Source of the DNA: an uncultured Spirochaetales bacterium
GTDB lineage: Bacteria; Spirochaetota; Spirochaetia; Sphaerochaetales; Sphaerochaetaceae
Direction of reading: 5' to 3'
Length of the DNA stretch: 6,699 nt
Assembly: GCA_934247875.1 (NCBI GenBank)
Contig: CAKQJZ010000100.1
Span: forward strand, 1-6,699
The notes under the pieces: model-generated
What the model saw: only the letters and a program-made list of their open reading frames with translations
The model's database searches: none
What the model was told of the DNA's origin: nothing
Made by a program: the position numbers and the translations under genes
Shown: positions 1 to 5,940 of the stretch, piece after piece
Layout of the letters: every line of letters begins with the position of its first letter
Numbering within the stretch: the first letter of the stretch is position 1

Positions 1-164
1 ATGTCACTTTTATTGTTTCATTACTGGAAGAAATAGTGCAACATCCTTTCTATTTACCTTTTTATCACTCCTCCTTTGGTTTCTTAATTATCGGGAAGAA
101 AACATTACTTATCAAGATGCTTCCTGGCAATAGTAAGTCGTATTTACAATCTACATTCATGTTT
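1..164. other. Unassigned left edge
   Basis: No gene can be assigned here. Two plus-strand frames are open from the window edge. One ends in TAG at 131-133 and encodes a hydrophobic stretch followed by a polar tail. The other ends in TAA at 183-185, inside the TraX-like frame. On the minus strand a 31-codon frame begins just after the TraX-like stop. The three candidates conflict with one another and none has a visible start with a ribosome binding site. No terminator is visible either. The stretch may hold the 3' end of a membrane protein gene lying outside the window, or non-coding DNA. Confidence 0.3.
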
Positions 165-599
165 TCAAACCAGCTTTGCAAGTAACAGTATAACAGAGAG
201 ATGCAATGGATAATAAGCATAGAAAACTAATCCAATGATTTTGTTTTTCCCTTGTTTTTCAGCTCTGATTATCAATGCAAAGACAACGACAGAAGCCAAG
301 AATACTGATATCGTTCCTGGAATATACTCCGCTTGAGTTTCGCTGTAGAGGATTGTTCTGAGAATGAAAAAGGAAGCAGGTATCATGATGAGTGAGAGTT
401 TTTCTATTCGTTTCTTCTGAAGTACATAGAAGATGATTGTGAATACAGGAGCGATGATACTCCAGTCGCAAATCAGTGATAACGGAAATAACAGAGCTAA
501 GGCTGTAAGTGCTATCAGAAGTCTGTTTCTATCAAGTAGATAGATTATAGTTAAGCTTGATAATAAAGGCGCTATATGAAGAGTGCGAAGAGAAACCAC
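165..599 (-). pseudogene. TraX-like membrane protein, N-terminally truncated
   Basis: The 144 residues are almost entirely hydrophobic, with about four or five predicted membrane spans and a basic loop at residues 62-67. The end of the protein carries FYAYYPLHL (126-134), which resembles the FYxxYPLH signature near the C-terminus of TraX-family proteins (named after F-pilin acetylation, common as chromosomal genes of unclear role). The stretch around YLLDR (20-24) and DWSIIAPVFTIIFYVLQKK (45-63) also fits the middle of the family. Family members usually have about 220-250 residues. The first ~85, with the conserved LIDHIG-type helix, are missing. The only start is GTG directly after an in-frame TGA (600-602), with no good ribosome binding site, and rsuA ends only 75 bases upstream. 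In another frame, 600-660 encodes RDPERILRRFYEW followed by LFALFI, which recalls the lost TraX segment and suggests frameshift plus deletion. A short functional protein is possible but less likely. Confidence 0.62.
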
Positions 600-674
600 T
601 CATAGAAACGACGAAGAATGCGTTCAGGATCACGATTCCAAACAGAAATGCTAAGCACCTTGATAACTATGAAA

Positions 675-1376
675 TCAGGACTCGAAAAGTCTAGTTATTT
701 CTTTCCCATCAAGTTCTCTGACTTCTGCACTCTCTAATGTGCCAAGCATTACGCTGCCTTCTCTTATGCGCTTAAGATAGATTACTGGTTTACCTCTAGA
801 TGCAAGCATGCGTCTTACTTGGTGGTACTTGCCCTCTTTAAGCGTTACAGAGCACATAGCGCCATCGAGTGCTTGAAGCTTAGCGCTTTTGCACTTAGTT
901 CCGTCTTTGAGTGTAATACCTCTATGAAATGCTAGAATGTCGTCTTCATCAATAGGAAGAGATGTGAGTGCTATATACTCTTTCTCTACTTCATGCTTTG
1001 GAGATATCAGCTTATGAGCTAAATCACCATCGTTAGTAAAGAGCAGAAGTCCTTCTGTATCTTTATCTAAGCGTCCAACAGGATATAGCTCAAGTCGTTT
1101 GTACTCTTCTGGAAGAAGTGCCATTACAGTAGGACTTACAGGGTCGGCTGTACTTGTGACATAGCCACTTGGCTTATTCATAATGACAGTAGCAGTCCTG
1201 AAAAGCGGAAGCGGTGCATCATCAATAGCAATCTCATCAGATTCAGCATCGACTTTATAGTCAGCATCTGTCACTAAAGTGCCATTGACTCTTATTCGAC
1301 GCTGTTTCAAGAGAATCTTCGCATCGCGCCTTGTATAAAGCCCAGATGCTGCTATTGTTTTATCAAGTCTATCCAT
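675..1376 (-). CDS. rsuA: 16S rRNA pseudouridine synthase, RsuA/RluB family
   Basis: This cytoplasmic enzyme isomerises a uridine of ribosomal RNA to pseudouridine. By family resemblance the target is most likely U516 of 16S rRNA. Residues 2-48 form an S4 RNA-binding domain (RLDKTIAASGLYTRRDAK). The catalytic domain follows from about residue 62. It has NKPSGYVTST (67-76), the catalytic aspartate motif GRLDKDTEGLLLFTNDGD (101-118, nucleophile Asp104) and EGKYHQVRRML (181-191) near the end. The 233 residues match the usual RsuA length and no key residue is missing. Its ATG shares one base with the topA stop codon (TGATG), and only a weak purine stretch (AAGAAG) precedes it, so translation is probably coupled to topA. 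RluB and RluE belong to the same superfamily; the NKPxGYV and EGKYHQVRRM forms favour RsuA, but the target site is inferred. Confidence 0.9.
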   Translation of the reverse strand: MDRLDKTIAASGLYTRRDAKILLKQRRIRVNGTLVTDADYKVDAESDEIAIDDAPLPLFRTATVIMNKPSGYVTSTADPVSPTVMALLPEEYKRLELYPVGRLDKDTEGLLLFTNDGDLAHKLISPKHEVEKEYIALTSLPIDEDDILAFHRGITLKDGTKCKSAKLQALDGAMCSVTLKEGKYHQVRRMLASRGKPVIYLKRIREGSVMLGTLESAEVRELDGKEITRLFES

Positions 1377-4063
1377 CAGCGCTTCTTGCTATAGCTCTTC
1401 TTAGCTTTAGGAACATAAGAGCTTACTATCTCTTGAACCTTTTCCTCTGTAAGCGTTGAGATATCATTCTTGATATCCTGAGGAAGCGCGATATTGTCTT
1501 TTCCACGCTTTAAGTAGTAGCCATACTTTCCATTGATCAAGCTTACGCTTTCGCCTGAGACTGTGAATACTCTCTCGCTTTCACTCGGCGCTTTAGCATT
1601 ATCGCTTTTTATAGCCTTCTCTACATCTTCTGCACTGAGTCCTGATACATCTTTTTTATAAGCAGAAGGAAGCGGATAGTTCTTACCATCATACTTTATA
1701 TAATAGCCATAGCGTCCACGTGCTATTTCTGCACTCTTTCCATCTACAGAGAATGTCTTATTCTCTTCTCCACCTTCAAGCAGTGACTCTGCTTTGAATG
1801 AAAGAGGATCAGAAACTCTGCTATTCTTTCCTTTGTATGACGCATAGAAGCCATAAGGACCAGACTTCAAGACAATCTCATTGCCCTCTTCATCTTTATA
1901 TAAGAGCTTAGGAAGCTCAAACAAGAGTTCGATGAACTCTTTTGAAGCATCCTCTGCTTTAGCTTTGATTCTAGGCCATGAAGCAATCTTTCCATCGCTT
2001 ATGCGTACAAAGTAGTCGCCGTATCTTCCGCTTTTGAGCTCATACTCATCATAGAGCACAGCTTTGACTTCTTCTGGGAACAGAATCTCTTTCGCATCCT
2101 CATCGCAGAAAGTTCCTGGGAAGAACTTCTTCTCATCAAGAGATGCCATCTTGGCTTTATTGGTCTCTTTATCGATTATATCAGATGAGAGATATGGTCC
2201 GAACTTGCCAGTTCTTATCTCATAGTGAACATCTTCGCCATTCTCATTGAACTCATACTTAAGGTCTGGAAGTGTTAGATTCTTTACTTCCCCTGCAACT
2301 GTTGTAGCTTTAGCTTCTTTTAAGTCGCGCTCTAAGCCATTTAAGTGGTCAGATCCAAACCAGAATGCAGAGAGATAGCTATTCTTATCTTCTTCACCTT
2401 CTGCAATCTTATCGAGGCCTGCTTCCATATTCTTCGTAAAGTCATACCCGATATATAGCGAGAATGCTTTCTCTAAGAATGCATCAACAAAGAAGCCTGT
2501 GAATGTTGGAACTAAGTACTGGCCTTCTCTTATGATGTAGTGTCTATCAATGAGTGTTGAGATGATTGTCGCATAAGTGCTAGGGCGGCCTATCTCTTCG
2601 CTCTCCAGAGTTTTTACAAGAGTTGCTTCGTTGTAGCGTGCTGGAGGCGCTGTGATATGAGACTTAGCATCTGCACTTACTAGCTCTACTTTGTCTCCTG
2701 CTGTTAAAACAGGGAGAGTACTCTCTTTGCTATTATCATCATCTGTTGCAGCTTCATAAAGCGCTCTGAAGCCTTTGAAGGTTATGACAGTGCCAGAGGA
2801 AGTGAAAGTATAATCATCGAGTTTCAATGTAAGAGTTGTGATAGCTTTCTCACACTCTTTCATCTGCACACTCAGCGTGCGCTGCCAGATAAGCGTATAG
2901 AGCTTAAGCTCATCGCCTGAGAGTCCAGTCTCTTCTGGGCGTCTCATATAATCTCCAGATGGCCTGATAGCTTCATGAGCCTCCTGTGCACCAAGAGTCT
3001 TTGCCTTGAAGTTTCTTGGACTTGGAGATAGATACTCTTTGCCAAAGAGTGCAAGAACAGATTCACGAGAGGCTTTGATGCACTCATCTGAAAGATTAGG
3101 AGAGTCTGTTCTCATATATGTGATAAAGCCATTCTCATATAGATGCTGAGCAATCATCATGATCTCTTTAGCACCTTTATGGAGCTTGCGCGTAGCGTCT
3201 TGCTGCAGCGTTGATGTAGTGAATGGGAGCTGAGGGCGCTCAATCTTATCCTGATGCATTACGCTCTCAACTTCAAAGCTCTTGCCCTCGATATCACTCT
3301 TGATTTTCTCAGCCTCAGCTTTAGAGAGGACTTTGACATCTTTCTTTATTGCACCTGTTTCCTTGTCATATGAAGATGAAGAAGCAACTTTCTTTCCAGC
3401 TATATGAGTAAGTGTCGAACCAAACTCTTTTCCTTCTGCATTCATCAAGCCTTCAACAGAGTAGTACTCACTATCTTTGAATGCACGTCTGAGTTTTTCT
3501 CTCTCAACGACCATCTTAAGCGCTGGAGACTGAACACGCCCTGCGCTGTACTTAGCGCCTAGCTTCTGGGAAAGCAGCGGCGAAATGCCATAGCCCTGGA
3601 GACGGTCAACTGTGCGCCTGGCTTCCTGAGCTCTGACTAGGTTTATATCTATCTCGCGGCAATTATCAAAAGCTGCAAGTATTGCCTTCTTTGTGATTTC
3701 GTGGAAGACCATCCTGTAAACAGGAACAGTAGGCTTAAGCTGATTATATAAGTGCCAAGCAATGGACTCACCTTCTCTATCTTCATCACTTGCAAGAATA
3801 AGCTGTTCAGATTTCTTCAAGAGCTTCTTCATATCATTAAGAAGAGCTTCCTTTCCATCTACTATCACATAATCAAGCTTGAAATCATTATATACATCTA
3901 CACCATAGATTCCGTCTTTGTTGTTCGGATTCGGATTAAGGTCCACTACATGGCCTTTTGATGCTACTACCTGAAAATTAGCTGGCAGATATTTCTTGAT
4001 TGTATTAGCTTTAGTTGGTGATTCAACGATAATCAGGCTTTTCTTATTCTTGTCGGCAACCAT
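1376..4063 (-). CDS. topA: DNA topoisomerase I (type IA)
   Basis: This enzyme relaxes negative supercoils by cutting one DNA strand through a tyrosyl-phosphodiester and passing the other strand. The Toprim domain (about 9-125) has IIVESPTKA with Glu14 and the metal-binding DEDREGE (93-99). The core continues with VRAQEARRTVDRLQGYGISP (143-162) and SAGRVQSPAL (173-182). The catalytic tyrosine is Tyr316 in GFITYMRTDS. EAHEAIRP (361-368) and EEIGRPSTYATI (489-500) complete the family signatures. From about residue 600 there are no zinc ribbons (no CxxC pair). Instead five Gly-Tyr repeats are seen: GKFGPY (619), GRYGDY (679), GPYGFY (735), GRYGYY (783) and GKYGYY (845), followed by a lysine-rich tail. 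This tail type is known from other bacterial TopA proteins. The 895 residues are within the normal range. A strong AGGAGG and the following rsuA overlap support this start and operon membership. Confidence 0.97.
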   Translation of the reverse strand: MVADKNKKSLIIVESPTKANTIKKYLPANFQVVASKGHVVDLNPNPNNKDGIYGVDVYNDFKLDYVIVDGKEALLNDMKKLLKKSEQLILASDEDREGESIAWHLYNQLKPTVPVYRMVFHEITKKAILAAFDNCREIDINLVRAQEARRTVDRLQGYGISPLLSQKLGAKYSAGRVQSPALKMVVEREKLRRAFKDSEYYSVEGLMNAEGKEFGSTLTHIAGKKVASSSSYDKETGAIKKDVKVLSKAEAEKIKSDIEGKSFEVESVMHQDKIERPQLPFTTSTLQQDATRKLHKGAKEIMMIAQHLYENGFITYMRTDSPNLSDECIKASRESVLALFGKEYLSPSPRNFKAKTLGAQEAHEAIRPSGDYMRRPEETGLSGDELKLYTLIWQRTLSVQMKECEKAITTLTLKLDDYTFTSSGTVITFKGFRALYEAATDDDNSKESTLPVLTAGDKVELVSADAKSHITAPPARYNEATLVKTLESEEIGRPSTYATIISTLIDRHYIIREGQYLVPTFTGFFVDAFLEKAFSLYIGYDFTKNMEAGLDKIAEGEEDKNSYLSAFWFGSDHLNGLERDLKEAKATTVAGEVKNLTLPDLKYEFNENGEDVHYEIRTGKFGPYLSSDIIDKETNKAKMASLDEKKFFPGTFCDEDAKEILFPEEVKAVLYDEYELKSGRYGDYFVRISDGKIASWPRIKAKAEDASKEFIELLFELPKLLYKDEEGNEIVLKSGPYGFYASYKGKNSRVSDPLSFKAESLLEGGEENKTFSVDGKSAEIARGRYGYYIKYDGKNYPLPSAYKKDVSGLSAEDVEKAIKSDNAKAPSESERVFTVSGESVSLINGKYGYYLKRGKDNIALPQDIKNDISTLTEEKVQEIVSSYVPKAKKSYSKKR

Positions 4064-4067
4064 TGCC

Positions 4068-4073
4068 CCTCCT
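4068..4073 (-). promoter_or_regulatory. topA ribosome binding site overlapping upstream stop
   Basis: On the minus strand the sequence reads TAGGAGGGGCAATG. AGGAGG begins inside the TAG stop of the upstream gene and lies four bases before the topA ATG. Ribosomes finishing the upstream gene would therefore pass over the topA initiation site, so the two genes are likely cotranscribed and perhaps translationally coupled. The strong match also shows that this organism uses a canonical anti-Shine-Dalgarno sequence. Confidence 0.85.
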
Positions 4074-4887
4074 ACTCTACTCTCTCAAGAATGAATGAGT
4101 CCCCCTCTCCTGGATTCGGATTCTTGAAAAGCGCATTGTCAACAATGCTCTGTTCAGACTCCGTATTGAACTCCATATACATCTTCCCATCCACTTCAAA
4201 CAGCTTATAGCTGCTTACTGTATCGAAAATAAACGAGAGTGCGCTTGTTTGAATGTAAGCGTATGTCGAGTCCCTGTCAATGACTATCTTCGAAATTTTC
4301 CACTTTGCAGGTGTCATCTTCGATGTATTGAAGAGCCCTGCATTGGCTCTATATGAGGTGCCACCAATGGTATCTTCTTTATATTTATGCCAGCGGCTTG
4401 CCTCCTCTGATCCAAAAGGAAACAGAGGGAAAATCTTCAATTCTTCGCCATTTATGCATAAATAAACTTCATTGTATTGGCCATATGTGAAATCAACGAC
4501 ATGCTTGATTCTCATCCTGATCTCTTTAACGCGCCCATCTCTATCGTGATTTGTCTTATTAAGCCATAGATAGACGCCGTCCCAGCTAGTTGTAGTGCCA
4601 TCAAGCCAGATGCTCTCAAGCGTGTTATTAGCGCTGTCTCTGGCTGCAAGTGCGATGCTATAGCTCTTCTCAGAGTCTAGATCCTTTATAGTATAGCTTC
4701 TCTCACCTTCATCTAAGCGGACAATGAAGTCATTGCCATTATATATATCGTAGTATGAAGCACCATCAACACTATCCCAGGCTAGAGATAGAGATGTTGG
4801 ATGTGTGCTGAGTGTTGCATTCAAAGCAGCAAATAATGTAGTTGAAATCAACAAAAGAAGTAATATAAAGAGAAGCTTTCTTAACAT
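4072..4887 (-). CDS. Exported protein with an FN3-like domain, function unknown
   Basis: I do not recognise a named family. The 271-residue protein begins with a clear signal peptide: MLRK, then a leucine-rich core (5-14) and a probable signal peptidase I cut after LFA (18-20). No lipobox cysteine is present, so it should be periplasmic or secreted. Residues about 24-97 look like a fibronectin type III domain: LSLAWDSVDGASYYDIY (33-49), then SYTIKDLDSEKSYSIALAAR, the usual FN3 ending before a short linker. The remaining ~170 residues alternate hydrophobic and polar positions, suggesting beta structure, with several tryptophans and one cysteine (CINGEEL), and no motif I can name. It is the first gene of the operon with topA and rsuA, eight bases upstream of topA. 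The start is supported by GAAGG seven bases before ATG and by the signal peptide. A role in the envelope or in carbohydrate or protein binding is only a guess. Confidence 0.85.
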   Translation of the reverse strand: MLRKLLFILLLLLISTTLFAALNATLSTHPTSLSLAWDSVDGASYYDIYNGNDFIVRLDEGERSYTIKDLDSEKSYSIALAARDSANNTLESIWLDGTTTSWDGVYLWLNKTNHDRDGRVKEIRMRIKHVVDFTYGQYNEVYLCINGEELKIFPLFPFGSEEASRWHKYKEDTIGGTSYRANAGLFNTSKMTPAKWKISKIVIDRDSTYAYIQTSALSFIFDTVSSYKLFEVDGKMYMEFNTESEQSIVDNALFKNPNPGEGDSFILERVE

Positions 4888-4888
4888 T

Positions 4889-4907
4889 TAAATACCTTCA
4901 GTATTTA
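4889..4907 (-). promoter_or_regulatory. Ribosome binding site of the FN3 gene inside a small inverted repeat
   Basis: The ribosome binding site GAAGG (4899-4895) lies seven bases before the ATG. It sits in the loop of a perfect 7-bp inverted repeat (TAAATAC, loop of five, GTATTTA). If transcription starts upstream of this element, the hairpin would present the binding site in its loop. If the predicted promoter at 4904-4932 is the only one, transcription starts near 4897, the hairpin cannot form and the binding site would be partly lost. The stem is AT-rich and weak. Confidence 0.45.
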
Positions 4908-4932
4908 TAAAAGCGGATATTTATTAATACAA
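4904..4932 (-). promoter_or_regulatory. Candidate sigma70 promoter for the FN3-topA-rsuA operon
   Basis: Reading the minus strand, TTGTAT (4932-4927) and TATAAA (4909-4904) are separated by 17 bases. The -10 box matches five of six consensus positions and the -35 box three. The expected start near 4897 would leave a leader of only about ten bases that cuts into the ribosome binding site, so a start slightly upstream or a second promoter in this AT-rich region is equally possible. Confidence 0.4.
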
Positions 4933-4948
4933 AAACTCCTGTTTTTGT
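4929..4948. repeat. Inner 8-bp inverted repeat, possible operator
   Basis: ACAAAAAC (4929-4936) and GTTTTTGT (4941-4948) are perfect inverted copies around a TCCT spacer. The centre is at 4938.5, one base from the centre of the larger inverted repeat. The element overlaps the predicted -35 box of the minus-strand promoter. It is in the right place for a dimeric repressor or activator acting on both divergent genes. It could instead form a short RNA hairpin if transcribed, but it has no role as a terminator in that position. No regulator gene is visible nearby. Confidence 0.4.
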
Positions 4949-4955
4949 CTCATAT

Positions 4956-4983
4956 CTAACACTTTTATAAATAAACGTATAAT
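4956..4983 (+). promoter_or_regulatory. Candidate promoter for the lipoprotein gene
   Basis: A perfect -10 hexamer TATAAT lies at 4978-4983. The best -35 match is CTAACA (4956-4961, four of six) with a 16-base spacer. Transcription would start near 4990, leaving a leader of about 65 bases before the lipoprotein ATG at 5056. A competing reading uses the mirror-image TTGTCT (4945-4950) and TATAAA (4966-4971), whose 15-base spacing is less favourable. Confidence 0.45.
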
Positions 4984-5055
4984 TTCTATCATACTATGCT
5001 TTATATGTCCACATCTAATCTTGTCGACCTCTGCTGTTTCAGCTAATCTTAATCT

Positions 5056-5745
5056 ATGAGAAAAATCGCATTATTCACACTTGTATTAGCAATATTGACA
5101 TCATGCTCTGTAACAGAGACTCTTACTATAAATAAGAATGGAGGCTCTTCCTCTTCAGATATCCAAGTCGAGCAGTTCTTCGTAGATGTGCTTGAAGACT
5201 TTGCTGAGTTCTTGCCTTCCAATGAGTCAATTATGGATAGTGCGATGTCTGGATTCTCAAAAGACCTCGATAAAGCAGCATCAACAACAAGCGTTGACTT
5301 CAAAAAAAAAGGTGAGAACCACTACAAAATAGACTTTGATTACACAAGTCTCACAGCGCTTATCAATGAGCTTGGCGGCAGCAGCCAGACTCTCTTCAAA
5401 GAGAGCTCGAACTCTATATCATTCTATGTAGATATCAACAACTTTGAAGAACTTACTAAGATAGTCCCATTCCTTGCAGATCCTAACTTCGAAGTATATG
5501 GCCCGCTATATAATAAAGACACAACAGAAGAAGACTATCTTGATATGATCTACTTCTTGCTTGGCGAAGATGGACCAGATGCAATCAGAAATGGAAAAGT
5601 AACAATAGACATCAAAGTTCCAGGAACTATTACAACGCTCAAAGGCGCGACTAAAGTAAACTCAACGACAGCGCGCTTTACATTCCCTATCATTGATTTC
5701 TTGCTCTTATCTCACCCACTCACATTTGAAATCAACTGGCGCTGA
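5056..5745 (+). CDS. Putative lipoprotein, function unknown
   Basis: The N-terminus is a typical lipoprotein signal: MRK, a hydrophobic stretch (4-13) and the lipobox LTSC (14-17). Cys17, the only cysteine, would be lipidated and anchor the protein to a membrane. The mature part starts with TLTINKNGG (23-30), a beta-strand opening common in small lipoproteins, then an acidic helix (38-55). The end has KVTIDIKVPGTITTLKGATK (181-200) and a strand closing with LTFEINWR (222-229). This layout loosely recalls LppM-like or DUF3153-like lipoproteins, but I cannot assign a family. The gene stands alone, diverges from the FN3-topA operon and ends 23 bases before a terminator. No Shine-Dalgarno precedes the ATG (AATCTTAATCT), yet the signal peptide fixes this start. 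A run of nine A bases (5302-5310) encodes Lys83-85 and could be prone to slippage. Confidence 0.88.
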   Translation: MRKIALFTLVLAILTSCSVTETLTINKNGGSSSSDIQVEQFFVDVLEDFAEFLPSNESIMDSAMSGFSKDLDKAASTTSVDFKKKGENHYKIDFDYTSLTALINELGGSSQTLFKESSNSISFYVDINNFEELTKIVPFLADPNFEVYGPLYNKDTTEEDYLDMIYFLLGEDGPDAIRNGKVTIDIKVPGTITTLKGATKVNSTTARFTFPIIDFLLLSHPLTFEINWR

Positions 5746-5768
5746 TAAAATTCAATAACATTCAGTCA

Positions 5769-5799
5769 TTAAGAAAACCCCGTTCTGGGGTTTTCTTAA
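5769..5799. terminator. Strong intrinsic terminator, probably bidirectional
   Basis: A perfect 13-bp inverted repeat, TTAAGAAAACCCC and GGGGTTTTCTTAA, encloses the five-base loop GTTCT. The GC-rich inner stem is followed by TTTTCTT, and because the repeat is symmetric the minus strand shows the same arrangement. It lies 23 bases after the lipoprotein stop and is the first terminator met downstream of rpsD from the other side, so it probably serves both converging genes. Confidence 0.88.
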
Positions 5800-5940
5800 G
5801 ATCCTCCAAGCCCATCCCTTTTTGAGGGTAGCCGCCAGGATGAGTGTCCAAGGATAGGCGTATTTGGAATGTGGCCTGATCCTCTTCATAATGCAGCATG
5901 TGGAACTGCTCTGGAGTATATCTATGATTACTTTGAGTAG
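5800..5940 (+). other. Coding-like stretch without a start, possible gene remnant
   Basis: Between the terminator and rpsD, a plus-strand frame is open for 46 codons directly after a TAA (5797-5799) and ends at TAG (5938-5940), overlapping the rpsD 3' end by 13 bases. Its product reads like real protein, with RIGVFGMWPDPLHNAACGTA followed by a short acidic, tyrosine-rich end (LEYIYDYFE). There is no start codon apart from an internal ATG, no ribosome binding site, and the terminator just upstream would isolate it. The stretch also appears more GC-rich than the adjacent intergenic DNA. It could be the C-terminal remnant of a lost gene or chance. The opposite strand has a competing 45-codon frame (5889-5752) that runs through the terminator. 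I recognise no family. Confidence 0.3.

Larger units (their letters stand above)
4902..4973. repeat. 12-bp inverted repeat spanning the divergent promoter region
   Basis: The arm TATTTATAAAAG (4902-4913) is the exact reverse complement of CTTTTATAAATA (4962-4973). The centre is at 4937.5, midway between the two divergent genes. Each arm contains TATAAA pointing outwards, so the left arm overlaps the predicted -10 box of the minus-strand promoter and the right arm carries a mirror-image box for the plus strand (with TTGTCT at 4945-4950, spacing 15). The arms may simply be two related promoters facing apart, or paired binding sites for a regulator. AT-richness raises the chance of coincidence. 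Confidence 0.6.

Noticed and set aside
259..471. Minus-strand open frame of 70 codons
   Set aside because: It overlaps the TraX-like frame; its product is rich in Cys, His and Asn and lacks the membrane pattern seen in the other frame.
3752..3961. Plus-strand open frame of 69 codons
   Set aside because: It lies entirely inside topA on the opposite strand, over well-conserved Toprim codons, has no ribosome binding site and gives a low-complexity product.
4280..4465. Plus-strand open frame of 61 codons
   Set aside because: It is a shadow of the FN3-like gene, whose signal peptide and operon context are convincing.
5049..5303. Minus-strand open frame of 84 codons
   Set aside because: It lies opposite the lipoprotein gene; the plus frame has a proper lipobox signal and a terminator after it.
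5752..5889. Minus-strand 45-codon frame
   Set aside because: It runs through the strong terminator palindrome and has no ribosome binding site, so translation is unlikely.
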